From the NCBI GenBank assembly GCA_017631885.1, contig JAGBSH010000021.1, positions 1 to 64,000 on the forward strand: a stretch of DNA of 64,000 nucleotides. Reading direction: 5' to 3'. How positions within the stretch are numbered: the first letter of the stretch is position 1; each line of letters opens with the position of its first letter. The position numbers and the translations under genes are program-made. This stretch comes from Fibrobacteraceae bacterium (GTDB lineage: Bacteria > Fibrobacterota > Fibrobacteria > Fibrobacterales > Fibrobacteraceae). The notes beneath the pieces are model-generated. The model saw only the letters and a list, made by a program, of their open reading frames with translations. It was not told the origin of the DNA and ran no database searches. This document shows, one piece after another, positions 25,453-34,187 of the stretch.

Positions 25453-27972
25453 ATGGCAAAGAAACCATGTAACAAAAAATGCGCTTGCAAAGCTTCACCA
25501 AAAAAGCCTGCTTCTAAGGCTTATGGTTACTTTGATGACGCAAATAAAGAATACGTGCTCACCACACCAGCTACTCCAATTAAATGGTGTAACTATGTTG
25601 GCACATTGAACTTTGGTGGTATCGTTGATACAACCGGTGGTACTCTTATTTGTAAAGGGGACCCTGCTCTTAACCGTATTACCAAGTACATTGCTCAAAT
25701 GCCTAACTCTGATTTTAAGGCAAGCACTATTTATATCCGCGTTAAAGATGGCAAGGGTTACAAGGTATTTTCTCCATTCGTTACTCCTACACTTACCAAA
25801 ATGGATAAGTGGGAATGCCATGTTGGTCTTTCTTACAGCCGTTGGATTGCAGAAGCTTACGGGCTTCGCGTTCAGGTAACGATTTTTGTTCCAACTGGTT
25901 CAAATACTCTTTTGCAAGATATCCAAGTAACAAATATTGCTGGCCCTGCTAAAGAAGTTGACATTATTCCTGTTTATGAATTCAGCCATTTTGAAGCAGA
26001 AAAGCAGCTTACAAACGCTGACTGGGTTCCACAGACAATGACCCTCAAGGCTCACAAAGAAAAAGACGGCCACTTGGTTCTTGAACAATACGCTTATATG
26101 AAACGTGATTTTGCTGTGAACTATGTAACAGCTGATTGCAAAGTTTCAAGTTTCGATGGCGATCGTCGCGTCTTCCTTGGCCAAAACGAAATGGGCTCTT
26201 GGGCAAATCCACTTTCTTTGCAAAACAAAGAACTTTCTGATAGCGAATGCGATCGTGGCGATAACATTGCTGCCCTCATGATTCATGCTGGCAAACTCGC
26301 TGCTAAGAAATCTTTCCGCACTTGTACACAACTCGGTCAGGAACAGAGTTTAAAGGTTGCTGCTAAGGCAATTAAAAAGTATCGTGACTTGAAGAATGTA
26401 GATAAGGCTTTTGATGAACTTGCAAAATTCTGGGAAAACTACCTCTCTACTATTCAAGTAGAAACTCCAGATGCTGCATTTAACTCTATGGTGAACGTTC
26501 ACAACCCACGTCAGTGCCACACCACAAAGAACTGGAGCCGTTACCTTTCCCTTTATCAATTGGGTTATGGTACAAGCCGCGGTATCGGTTACCGCGATTC
26601 TAGCCAGGATTTGATGGGCGTTATGAGCCATATGCCAGAAGAAGCTCTTGTGCTTGCTAAAAACCTCCTTTCTGTACAACGTCCAGAAGGTAATGCAATG
26701 CACCAGTACGCTCCACTTGCTCTTGAAGAAGATACTGGTAACGAAGCAAATGCCGGTGACTCTCGCGAAAAAGCTGGCGTTCTCGATGAAAAGGGTAAAC
26801 CAGCTTATGCCGATTGGTATGGCGATGACCACCTTTGGATTGTTCTCACTGTTGCAAGTTACTTGAAAGAAACTGGCAAAATGGAACTTCTTGACGAAGT
26901 GATTCCGTTCTACGAAGCTGGTAAAAAACGTGCTGACCGTGAAAAGGGAACCGTTCTTGAACACTTGAAACGTTCTTTGAACTTTACTCGCACTCACCTT
27001 GGTAAAAACAAGCTTCCGCTCCTTGGCTTTGCTGACTGGAACGACTGCATGAACTTGCCACTTGGTGCTGAATCTTCTTTCAACGCTGGTCTTTATGCAA
27101 AGGCTTTGCTTGAAATGATGGATATTTGCGAAACTCTTGGTGATACAAAGTCCGTAAAAATGTATAAGGGCTGGTACGAAGATATCAAGAAAGCATTTAA
27201 CGATGCTGCTTGGGATGGCAAGTGGTGGATCCGTTGGTTCGATAAAGAAGGTAACGCTTACGGAACTCACAAAGCTAAGTATGGTAAAATCTACTGTAAT
27301 AGCCAATCTTGGTCTGTAATGAGTGGTATCGCTTATGGCGAACGCGCTGTTATGGGTATGGATAGCTTGAACAAGTTGCTCAATACAGCAAATGGTGTTA
27401 AGAGTTCTACTCCTGGCTACCGTGGCTTTGATGGTCGCGTTGGCGGTATTTCTACATACCCTCCTGGAGCAAAAGAAAACGGTGGTATTTTCCTCCATAC
27501 AAACCCATGGGTTATGATTGCTGAAACAATCCTTGGTCGTGGTGATAAGGCATTCCAGTACTACAACCAGATTAACCCAGCTTCTAAGAATGCTAAGCTT
27601 GATGAATTCGAATCCGAACCATATTGCTACCCACAGAATATTCTCGGTGACGAACACAAGCAATTTGGTATGGGCCGTAACGCATGGCTTTCTGGTACAA
27701 GTTCTTGGACATACCAAGCTGCAACCCAATATATTATCGGTGTTCGCGCAGGCCTCCAAGGTCTTGTAGTTGATCCATGTATTCCTTCTTCTTGGAAGGG
27801 TTTCACTGTGACACGTAAATTCCGCGGTGCCACTTATGAAATCACTGTCAAGAACCCGAAGGGCGTTTGCAAAGGCGTTGCTTCTATGGTAGTTGATGGT
27901 AAGGAAATCGATTCTAATGTAGCACCAATCTTTACAAAGGGTGTGCATAAAGTCGAAGTTACTTTGGGTTAA
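25453..27972 (+). CDS. GH94 cellobiose-phosphorylase-type enzyme
   Basis: 839-residue glycoside phosphorylase that splits a beta-linked disaccharide with phosphate to give a sugar 1-phosphate, saving ATP. The match to clostridial cellobiose phosphorylase is clear: YGYFDDANKEYVLTTPATP start, GIGYRDSSQDLMG, the catalytic acid Asp531 in ADWNDC (527-532), GGISTYPPGAKENGGIF, and DPCIPSSWKGFTVTRKFRGATYEITVKNP. The family also holds laminaribiose and cellobionate enzymes, so the substrate is likely but not proven. An extra N-terminal stretch of ~22 residues, MAKKPCNKKCACKASPKKP, is Lys/Cys-rich and not in known relatives. Good ribosome site (GGAGAAA). Confidence 0.92.
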   Translation: MAKKPCNKKCACKASPKKPASKAYGYFDDANKEYVLTTPATPIKWCNYVGTLNFGGIVDTTGGTLICKGDPALNRITKYIAQMPNSDFKASTIYIRVKDGKGYKVFSPFVTPTLTKMDKWECHVGLSYSRWIAEAYGLRVQVTIFVPTGSNTLLQDIQVTNIAGPAKEVDIIPVYEFSHFEAEKQLTNADWVPQTMTLKAHKEKDGHLVLEQYAYMKRDFAVNYVTADCKVSSFDGDRRVFLGQNEMGSWANPLSLQNKELSDSECDRGDNIAALMIHAGKLAAKKSFRTCTQLGQEQSLKVAAKAIKKYRDLKNVDKAFDELAKFWENYLSTIQVETPDAAFNSMVNVHNPRQCHTTKNWSRYLSLYQLGYGTSRGIGYRDSSQDLMGVMSHMPEEALVLAKNLLSVQRPEGNAMHQYAPLALEEDTGNEANAGDSREKAGVLDEKGKPAYADWYGDDHLWIVLTVASYLKETGKMELLDEVIPFYEAGKKRADREKGTVLEHLKRSLNFTRTHLGKNKLPLLGFADWNDCMNLPLGAESSFNAGLYAKALLEMMDICETLGDTKSVKMYKGWYEDIKKAFNDAAWDGKWWIRWFDKEGNAYGTHKAKYGKIYCNSQSWSVMSGIAYGERAVMGMDSLNKLLNTANGVKSSTPGYRGFDGRVGGISTYPPGAKENGGIFLHTNPWVMIAETILGRGDKAFQYYNQINPASKNAKLDEFESEPYCYPQNILGDEHKQFGMGRNAWLSGTSSWTYQAATQYIIGVRAGLQGLVVDPCIPSSWKGFTVTRKFRGATYEITVKNPKGVCKGVASMVVDGKEIDSNVAPIFTKGVHKVEVTLG

Positions 27973-27987
27973 TTCTAGAGTAATGTG

Positions 27988-28024
27988 AAAAGTTCCCGCG
28001 GTGTAACCGCGGGAACTTTTTTTA
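27988..28024 (+). terminator. Intrinsic terminator of the GH94 gene
   Basis: Perfect 14-pair stem AAAAGTTCCCGCGG (27988-28001), loop TGTAA, CCGCGGGAACTTTT (28007-28020), continuing into T. It starts 16 bases after the stop codon and is unusually G+C-rich for the region. Confidence 0.95.
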
Positions 28025-28071
28025 TTAAACAATAAAATGCGAAAAATTATTAAACAATAAATGCAAAAAAA

Positions 28072-28584
28072 CTATTTAAGGGATTTTTTATCAAACCAAC
28101 GATAGCGGCCTAAAAAGCGAATTTTTGAAGGAACAACAAGAAATGTACAAGAAATTTCAACGGGAGCGTTTTTAGGGAGAGCATTTACACCAACAGCTAT
28201 TCGAGCATGTTTTCCGTTTTCTTCAAGCAGTTGTACGGCAAGGGTAGAAGCCCCATCAATAACACTTGGTTGTTCGTAAAAATCAGGAGCCGATTGAACA
28301 AAACCTTGTAATTGCACTAATTTAAGCGTTTCATTTTCGTGTAATAAAGGTAATGCGGCCGCAAGCACATTTAAAAAACAAGTCACAGATGCATCGGTAG
28401 CCGCTTCTTTTGAAACAACATCAGGAACTCTACCTGTGGGCATGTAATCTCCAGAAATAGGTAATTGCCCTGAAACATAAATGAAATTGTCTGCCCGAGT
28501 AGCAGGAATATACGATGCGAGCGGGGTAGGTGGCGAAGGGAGCGTTAAAGAGAGGTCTTGCAACTTTTGTAAGATTTCTTTCAT
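28072..28584 (-). CDS. RidA/YjgF-family protein (UK114-like subgroup 1)
   Basis: 170-residue trimeric small protein. The subgroup pattern is SLTLPSPPTPLASYIPATRADNFIYVSGQLP, then KEAATDASVTCFLNVLAA, VQLQGFVQSAPDFYEQPSVIDGAS and HARIAVGVNALPKNAPVEI. RidA proteins deaminate reactive enamine/imine by-products of PLP enzymes, but the arginine expected in archetypal RidA is at a different place in this subgroup, whose exact reaction is not known. The gene stands alone, convergent with the GH94 gene and divergent from ettA. No Shine-Dalgarno is visible. Confidence 0.88.
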   Translation of the reverse strand: MKEILQKLQDLSLTLPSPPTPLASYIPATRADNFIYVSGQLPISGDYMPTGRVPDVVSKEAATDASVTCFLNVLAAALPLLHENETLKLVQLQGFVQSAPDFYEQPSVIDGASTLAVQLLEENGKHARIAVGVNALPKNAPVEISCTFLVVPSKIRFLGRYRWFDKKSLK

Positions 28585-28814
28585 AAAAAAGAAAATAAGT
28601 TTTTATACAAATAAATGCAAGTTTTTTAAAAGAAATCTGAATTTTTCTACGAATCCTTATTTAACACTATAAAAATGCGGATTCTGTATTAAATTAGGCA
28701 TTTTTTTAGATTTTATACATGGCTTTTTTATTTTGGAGATAAACTTTTTTTTATCTTGGTTATTATAATAATAGAATAATGACTAAAAACTAGCTAACAT
28801 TTTTGGAGAAAAGT

Positions 28815-30503
28815 ATGGCTGAAAAAACTGCTGAAAAATTTGTGTTCTACATGCACCGGATGTCAAAAATTTACCCTCCGGGAAAAGAAGTTTTAAAAGA
28901 TATTTCTCTTAGTTTTTATTACGGAGCTAAAATCGGTATTATCGGTACAAATGGTTCTGGTAAATCAACGCTTCTTCGTATTATGGCAGGCATTGATAAA
29001 GAATTTCAAGGTGAAGCATGGATTGAACCAGGTAGAACAGCGGGGTATTTGCCACAAGAACCACAATTAGACCCGAATTTGACTGTTAAAGAAAACGTAA
29101 TGCAAGCTGTTGCTAAAAAGCAAGCCGTTCTTGATCGTTTTAATGAAATTTCTATGAAATTTGCAGAAGAAATGTCTGACGATGAAATGAACGCTTTAAT
29201 GGAAGAACAAGGTCAACTGCAAGATATTATTGACGCTCAGGATTTGTGGAGCTTAGACAGAAATATTGAAATTGCAATGGATGCTTTGCGTTGTCCTCCT
29301 GGAGATTGGCCTGTAACCAACCTTTCTGGTGGTGAAAAACGCCGTGTGGCTCTTTGTCGCCTTCTTTTAGAAGAACCAGATTTATTATTGCTCGACGAAC
29401 CAACAAACCATTTAGATGCAGAATCTGTGGCTTGGCTTGAACGCCATTTGCGTGAATACAAAGGCTCTGTAATTCTTGTAACCCACGACCGTTATTTCTT
29501 GGATAATGTAACTGGCTGGATTCTTGAAATTGATAGAGGCCGTGGAATTCCTTGGCAGGGGAATTATGCAGAATGGCTTGACCAGAAACTTGAACGTTTG
29601 CGCACAGAAGAAAAAGGTGAATCAGATCGCCAGAAAAGACTTTCAAGAGAACAAGAGTGGGTTAGACAAAGCCCGAAAGCAAGGCAAGCAAAAAGCAAAG
29701 CACGTCTTAAAGCTTATGAAGAACTTTTGGCAGAAGATAAACGCGAACAAGTCCGTGTGGCGCAAATTACCATTCCTAATGGAAAACGCTTGGGCGATGT
29801 GGTTATCCAGGCAGAAGGCTTACGTAAGGCATTTGGTGAAAAGCTTTTATTTGATAACTTGAGCTTTACTTTGCCGCGTTCTGGAATTGTTGGCATTATC
29901 GGGCCAAATGGTGCTGGTAAAACCACTTTATTTAAAATTATTACTGGCCAAGAACAAGCCGATGCTGGCTCTTTGAAAATCGGTGAAACGGTTGAAATTA
30001 TTTCTATGGAACAGGGTAGAGATTCTCTTGATGATTCTAAAACTGTCTGGGAAACAATTAGCGGCGGGCTAGATGAACTTGTTATTGGCGAACGTAAAAT
30101 GAATAGCCGCGCTTATTGTGGGCTTTTCAACTTTACTGGTGCTGACCAGCAGAAGAAACTTTCAGTTCTTTCTGGTGGTGAGCGCAACCGCGTTTTAATG
30201 GCAAAAAATCTCCAGAAGCCAGGGAACTTGTTGTTCCTTGACGAACCGACAAACGACTTGGATATTGAAACGTTACAAGCATTGGAACAAGCTGTTTTAA
30301 GATTCGCCGGCTGTGCTGTTATTATTTCCCACGACCGCTGGTTCTTAGATAGAGTAGCCACTCATATTCTTGCTTACGAAGGCGATTCGCAAGTGGTGTG
30401 GTTTGAAGGCAACTGGAGCGAATACGAAGCCGACAGGCGTAAACGTCTTGGTGAAGATGCTGAAAATCCAAAGCCAATTCGCTACAAAACGTTAACGCGT
30501 TAA
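28815..30503 (+). CDS. ettA: ABC-F protein EttA (translational throttle)
   Basis: Soluble ABC-F ATPase with two nucleotide-binding domains and no membrane part. Walker A motifs are GTNGSGKST and GPNGAGKTT, signatures LSGGEKRR and LSGGERNR. The linker KSKARLKAYEELLAEDKREQ and the strong match to EttA from the first residues (KFVFYMHRMSKIYPPGKEVLKDISLSF) favour EttA, which binds the ribosomal E site and gates the first peptide bond according to ATP/ADP. An in-frame TTG at 28803 overlaps the GGAGA ribosome site, so ATG 28815 is the true start. 562 residues, as expected. An ABC-2 permease gene follows directly. Confidence 0.93.
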   Translation: MAEKTAEKFVFYMHRMSKIYPPGKEVLKDISLSFYYGAKIGIIGTNGSGKSTLLRIMAGIDKEFQGEAWIEPGRTAGYLPQEPQLDPNLTVKENVMQAVAKKQAVLDRFNEISMKFAEEMSDDEMNALMEEQGQLQDIIDAQDLWSLDRNIEIAMDALRCPPGDWPVTNLSGGEKRRVALCRLLLEEPDLLLLDEPTNHLDAESVAWLERHLREYKGSVILVTHDRYFLDNVTGWILEIDRGRGIPWQGNYAEWLDQKLERLRTEEKGESDRQKRLSREQEWVRQSPKARQAKSKARLKAYEELLAEDKREQVRVAQITIPNGKRLGDVVIQAEGLRKAFGEKLLFDNLSFTLPRSGIVGIIGPNGAGKTTLFKIITGQEQADAGSLKIGETVEIISMEQGRDSLDDSKTVWETISGGLDELVIGERKMNSRAYCGLFNFTGADQQKKLSVLSGGERNRVLMAKNLQKPGNLLFLDEPTNDLDIETLQALEQAVLRFAGCAVIISHDRWFLDRVATHILAYEGDSQVVWFEGNWSEYEADRRKRLGEDAENPKPIRYKTLTR

Positions 30504-30504
30504 T

Positions 30505-31155
30505 ATGGTTAAATTCAAGGTGCTTTTATTGCATGAATGGCGGCTCCTTATGCGAGAGCCGCGATTCGTGTTGCTCCTTTTATTGCCAAGCTTTTTACTC
30601 CTTGGAGTGCGATTGTTAAATGCTGAAAGCTTTTTACAATTGCCTCTAGATTTTATAAAATTCTTGCTTTTGCTTCTTGGGGCAATGAACTCTACAATGA
30701 CGTTTCCATTTGCCGCCGATGCATTTGCAGGGGAGCGAGAACGAAATACGTTAGAACTTTTGCAATTAGCGCCAGTTTCTCCAAAAACGATTTTCTTTGC
30801 AAAACTCATGACCATTTTGCCGTTTGCTGTTTTTGGTGCCGTTTTAGCTCAAATTGTCTTTTTATTTATGTGTAAAGCTATTCCTGGAATGATTATTTTT
30901 ATGGCGTTTTTAGGAGCGATTAGTTTTGCGTTATTATTTAATGGTTTGACTTTACTCCTTTCTTTGCGTTCAAAAACTGTTCGTGCAGCCACGCAAACAG
31001 CTGCACTTATTTCGCTTCCATTTTATTTTTTGATTCAAGCATTTTACGGCAAGTTTTTCTCTTGTTTAGAAATTCCGCTTGCGATTTTAATTTTTTCCAT
31101 TCTTTTTTTGCTTGCGTCTGCACATTTTTCATTAAAGAAATTTTTAGAGAGTTAA
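30505..31155 (+). CDS. ABC-2-type transporter permease without a partner ATPase
   Basis: 216-residue membrane protein with about six hydrophobic segments. The first cytoplasmic part LLLHEWRLLMREPRFVLLLLLPSF and the loop FAGERERNTLELLQLAPVSPKTIFFAKLM are characteristic of ABC-2 export permeases. It begins one base after the ettA stop codon, so both are made from one message, but ABC-F proteins do not energise permeases; a transporter ATPase must be encoded elsewhere. It is roughly the size of CcmB, though specific CcmB features are not evident. The stop codon coincides with the beginning of a structured repeat. Confidence 0.75.
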   Translation: MVKFKVLLLHEWRLLMREPRFVLLLLLPSFLLLGVRLLNAESFLQLPLDFIKFLLLLLGAMNSTMTFPFAADAFAGERERNTLELLQLAPVSPKTIFFAKLMTILPFAVFGAVLAQIVFLFMCKAIPGMIIFMAFLGAISFALLFNGLTLLLSLRSKTVRAATQTAALISLPFYFLIQAFYGKFFSCLEIPLAILIFSILFLLASAHFSLKKFLES

Positions 31156-31255
31156 GGACCGTAGTCCGTTAGGATTCGAACCGACATTTTGGGCGGTTTG
31201 AACGAAAACGCGAAGCGTTATAGCGCAAGGGCCTGGTCAGACGAATGTGTGAAAC
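31153..31255 (+). repeat. Hairpin-rich dispersed element, copy 1
   Basis: This stretch aligns with the reverse complement of 33865-33983: TCCGTTAGGATTCGAACC here against CCCGTTAGGGTTCGGACT there, and GGGCCTGG against AGCCCGG at the far end. It folds into TTCGAACCG (31175-31183) with CGGTTTGAA (31194-31202), nine pairs with one G-T, and AACGC-GAA-GCGTT (31207-31219). The corresponding stems in copy 2 differ in sequence but still pair. Not identified as any known RNA; neither strand has a matching gene. Confidence 0.6.
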
Positions 31256-31259
31256 TCCA

Positions 31260-31454
31260 TAAATCAAAACTCCTTTTATACGTTTTGTTTTACATCTAGT
31301 TTACATAATATATATTATCGGAAGTTTTGAAAGGAGGTGGGAACATAACAGTTTTTCGATAAAATAGTCAATTCTCTGCGTTTTTGCGAGATTTTATAAA
31401 TATGAATGTTTTTAATAGCGAAAACCTCTATTTTAAAACTTTCTATTTTCTATA
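31260..31454 (+). promoter_or_regulatory. Gap with promoter-like A/T tract and an orphan perfect Shine-Dalgarno
   Basis: No gene is seen. A T/A-rich stretch with TTTACA and TATATT-like boxes (about 31288-31318) is followed at 31329-31339 by GAAAGGAGGTG, an eleven-base perfect complement of the usual 16S rRNA 3' end, yet no start codon follows at a usable distance (next frame GTG GGA ACA stops at TAA). The lipoprotein gene begins 120 bases further on. This may be the 5' leader of that gene, an eroded leader peptide, or chance. Confidence 0.4.
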
Positions 31455-31466
31455 ATGTTGTTTTGT

Positions 31467-32114
31467 ATGAAAAAAGCGTTTTTTTGTTTTTTGGTTTGCG
31501 TTTTTTTAGTGGCTTGTGCGTCTATGCAAAAAGCAAAGATTGCAAGTATTTTGACGCAGACTAAATTTGAGTTTTCTTCGGTTTATTTGGATTCGGTTAA
31601 TGTTTCTTCTGACCTTTTTGAACATATTGGGACGGCGACAAAAAGTCTTTTGCCTAACCCACAAGTTGTTGTGATTGTTCAAGATTTGGCTCGTGGTATT
31701 ATTTCTTCGAAGCTTGCTGATGCTTATATTTCTTGCGAATTTTTGACCGAGCTTCCTTTAGATGCGGATTCTTTGTTTGTGCAAAATGTTTCGGCTACTC
31801 TTCTTTTGGATTCTTTGTACGAAGTTCCTATTTATGCAAGTCCTGAGACTGTTCTTGTGCCTGGTAAGCAATCTGTTAAATTATCTACAAAAATCCCTGT
31901 AGATGCTCGCTTGTTTAAGATTCCAGATTTGAAAAAGATTGCGGCTAAAGGTTCTGTTTTTGTTTCGTTTAAGAAAGATTCTGAACCTGTGTCACTTCCC
32001 CTTGATTTTGTGAAAGAATTTTCTGAAGAAGAAAAGAAAGTTTTATTTGAAACGGCTCGGGAAAAATTGTTACATTCCTTGGTCGGAGATTGGGTTAAAT
32101 CAATATTACCGTGA
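31467..32114 (+). CDS. Predicted lipoprotein of unknown function
   Basis: About 215 residues. The N-terminus MKKAFFCFLVCVFLVACASM is a type II signal peptide with lipobox LVAC, so the mature protein would be anchored to a membrane by its first cysteine. The rest is beta-rich with repeated pattern SSVYLDSVNVSSDLF, SATLLLDSLYEVPIY, TKIPVDARLFKIPDL, which suggests an immunoglobulin- or LEA14-like sandwich built to handle paired strands; this is a weak inference. An ATG four codons upstream (31455) is also in frame. It lies 6 bases before the M3 peptidase gene and is probably co-transcribed. Confidence 0.75.
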   Translation: MKKAFFCFLVCVFLVACASMQKAKIASILTQTKFEFSSVYLDSVNVSSDLFEHIGTATKSLLPNPQVVVIVQDLARGIISSKLADAYISCEFLTELPLDADSLFVQNVSATLLLDSLYEVPIYASPETVLVPGKQSVKLSTKIPVDARLFKIPDLKKIAAKGSVFVSFKKDSEPVSLPLDFVKEFSEEEKKVLFETAREKLLHSLVGDWVKSILP

Positions 32115-32120
32115 GGTTTT

Positions 32121-33812
32121 ATGTCTAGAATGTTTGTGCCTGAAAATTTAAATGTAGATTCCCCTAACGAAGTGGAAACTCTTTATAAACAACTTGCCGA
32201 AACTCCCCTTGAAAATACGGTAAGTGCTTTACGCGAGTGGATTCTTTGTATTAGTGAACTAGATTCTGTTTTGTCAGAGGTTTCTGCTAGGCGTTATGTC
32301 GCTATGACTTGTAATACTAAAGACCCAGAAGCGGCTAAAGCTTATGAAGAATTTGTAGAAAATATTGCCCCGATTCAACAAAAATACCATGATCTTTTGA
32401 ATAAAAAAATGATCGCTCACCCATCGTTAAATGAATTGAATGATGAATTTGGTGTGTATTTCCGTTCGGTTAAAGTTTCTCTTGATTTATTTAATGAAAA
32501 GAATATTCCATTAGAAACAGAAGTTCAAAAAGAATTGCAAGCGTATCAAAAAATTACGGGAAGCATGTCTGTAATGCATAATGGCGAAGAAAAAACGCTC
32601 CAGCAAATGTCTAATTTACTTGAATCTAATGATAGAGAAATTCGTAAAGAGGCTTGGGAAAAGATTCAAAACAGGCGTTTACAAGATAAAGATAAATTGA
32701 ACGAAGCTTTTGATAAATTATTTAAACTTCGCAATACAATTGCTAAAAATGCGGGTTGCAACGATTTTATTGAATACATTTATAAAGCTAAAAATCGCTT
32801 TGATTATTCGCCAAAAGACTGCTACGCGTTTCATGAAACTATTGAAAAACTCATTTTGCCATTGCAGAAAAAAATGTATGAAACGCGTAAAAAGCAAATG
32901 AATCTTTCGGTTTTATGCCCATGGGATGTTTCTTGTGACGCTCTTTTCCGCGCTCCCCTTTCTCCTTACAAAGATGGAAACGAACTCATTGAAAAATGCG
33001 CCAGGATTTTTGAAAAATTAGATTCTCGGGCAGGGGCTTGGTTGCGCCAAATGCAAACAGAAAAGCTTATTGACCCAGAAAGTCGTTTAGGAAAAGCTCC
33101 TGGTGGTTACCAAATTGGTTTTGACGAAAGCCGTAGGCCTTTTATTTTTATGAATGCTGCTGGTTCTGACCGCGATATTTACACTTTGCTTCACGAAAGC
33201 GGGCATTCATTCCACCAATTCTGCATGGCAAATCAGCCTATTTCAGCTTACAGAGATATTCCTTCTGAAATCGCAGAAGTAGCTAGTATGAGCATGGAAT
33301 TAATTGGTGCTTCTCAGATTCAGGAGTTCTACCCTAATTCTGAAGACGCGGCAAGGAGTCGCCAGGGTGTTTTAGAAGACGTAATTTGGCTTTTCCCGTG
33401 GGTCGCTTGTATTGATAGTTTCCAACACGAACTTTATAAACGAGAAAACCATACTGTGAAAGACCGTGAAGAAATTTGGCTTTCTATTATGAATCGTTAC
33501 GATGCAGGCGTAGATTATTCGGGTTATGAAAATATTTTAGCCAATCTCTGGCAAAAACAGCTTCATCTTTTTGAATGCCCGTTCTATTATATTGAATATG
33601 GAATCGCAGAACTAGGTGCTCTTCAAGTTTGGAATAATTTCCGCGAGAACCCTAAAAAAGCGTTTGACATGCTCTTTGAAGCAGAAAGTCTCGGTAGCAG
33701 CCGTCCACTTCCAGAATTATTCAACAAAGCAGGTATAAAATTTGACTTTTCTCCAAAAACGGTAGAACCGCTTGTTCAAGCGATTTGGGACGAATACGAA
33801 AAGACAAATTGA
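32121..33812 (+). CDS. M3-family oligoendopeptidase (PepF-like)
   Basis: 563-residue zinc metallopeptidase that degrades oligopeptides in the cytoplasm. The zinc site is HESGHSFHQF with His358, Glu359 and His362, and the third ligand is in IPSEIAEVASMSMELIG. Other M3 blocks are GGYQIGFDESRRPFIFMNAAG and the C-terminal YYIEYGIAELGALQVW. It has no signal peptide. The length is that of the pepF/M3 oligoendopeptidase group. A GAGG ribosome site precedes the ATG. No clear T-run terminator follows; a palindrome at 33845-33865 may serve. Confidence 0.92.
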   Translation: MSRMFVPENLNVDSPNEVETLYKQLAETPLENTVSALREWILCISELDSVLSEVSARRYVAMTCNTKDPEAAKAYEEFVENIAPIQQKYHDLLNKKMIAHPSLNELNDEFGVYFRSVKVSLDLFNEKNIPLETEVQKELQAYQKITGSMSVMHNGEEKTLQQMSNLLESNDREIRKEAWEKIQNRRLQDKDKLNEAFDKLFKLRNTIAKNAGCNDFIEYIYKAKNRFDYSPKDCYAFHETIEKLILPLQKKMYETRKKQMNLSVLCPWDVSCDALFRAPLSPYKDGNELIEKCARIFEKLDSRAGAWLRQMQTEKLIDPESRLGKAPGGYQIGFDESRRPFIFMNAAGSDRDIYTLLHESGHSFHQFCMANQPISAYRDIPSEIAEVASMSMELIGASQIQEFYPNSEDAARSRQGVLEDVIWLFPWVACIDSFQHELYKRENHTVKDREEIWLSIMNRYDAGVDYSGYENILANLWQKQLHLFECPFYYIEYGIAELGALQVWNNFRENPKKAFDMLFEAESLGSSRPLPELFNKAGIKFDFSPKTVEPLVQAIWDEYEKTN

Positions 33813-33844
33813 TTTAAATTTTTTTCCTTTTTTATGATGGCGTT

Positions 33845-33985
33845 ACCTAGGTTTAAAACCTAGGTCCGGGCTGTTGCGTTATCTCGTGTCAACGCAATTT
33901 GTAAAAAAATGCGTGCCACTCGTCCGTTCAGCCTCATGGTCCCCCATGAGTCCGAACCCTAACGGGCTTCCATCCCTAACGCTCT
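33845..33985 (-). repeat. Hairpin-rich dispersed element, copy 2 (inverted)
   Basis: On the minus strand this aligns with copy 1 at 31153-31255. It contains three clear stems: TTCAGCCTCATGG (33927-33939) with CCATGAGTCCGAA (33944-33956), 13 positions with one mismatch; TTGCGTT (33874-33880) with AACGCAA (33891-33897); and the palindrome ACCTAGGTTT/AAACCTAGGT (33845-33865), which may belong to the pepF-like gene as terminator. Nothing protein-coding is seen in 33813-34079. Confidence 0.6.
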
Positions 33986-34035
33986 TGATTTTTAGCTAAA
34001 AATGGAGATTTTTCAAAAAAAAACGCCAAAATCAC

Positions 34036-34064
34036 TTGCCAAAGGCCCTTTAAAATTCTAATAT
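34036..34064 (+). promoter_or_regulatory. Sigma-70-type promoter of the tRNA-Ser/rpoZ unit
   Basis: TTGCCA (34036-34041), a 17-base spacer, and TAATAT (34059-34064), giving a predicted start near 34071, about 9 bases before the tRNA. Both boxes are close to consensus and the spacing is ideal. Confidence 0.75.
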
Positions 34065-34079
34065 TGTCGCGCATCCTTT

Positions 34080-34164
34080 GGAGGGATGGCCGAGTGGTTT
34101 AAGGCGCACGCTTGGAAAGCGTGTTTACTTCACTGTAACGAGGGTTCGAATCCCTCTCCCTCTT
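34080..34164 (+). tRNA. tRNA-Ser (anticodon GGA)
   Basis: Cloverleaf with acceptor GGAGGGA/TCCCTCT (first pair G-T), anticodon stem CACGC/GCGTG around the loop TTGGAAA (anticodon GGA, reading UCC and UCU), a long variable arm TTAC-TTCACT-GTAA as expected for serine, and T-arm GAGGG-TTCGAAT-CCCTC. No CCA is encoded. The base in discriminator position 73 is T, while serine tRNAs normally have G, a small oddity. No terminator separates it from rpoZ 24 bases downstream. Confidence 0.93.
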
Positions 34165-34187
34165 TTAAAACTTTTTAAGGTGGTACC

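Noticed and set aside
26350-28032. 560-codon open frame on the minus strand
   Set aside because: It is the antisense of the GH94 gene; low-complexity translation, and its long openness follows from biased codon use of the real gene.
31160-31190. T-arm-like GGTTCGAATCC on the minus strand
   Set aside because: Looks like a tRNA T-arm, but the stem does not pair over five positions and no acceptor or anticodon arm can be folded; the sequence belongs to the hairpin-rich repeat.
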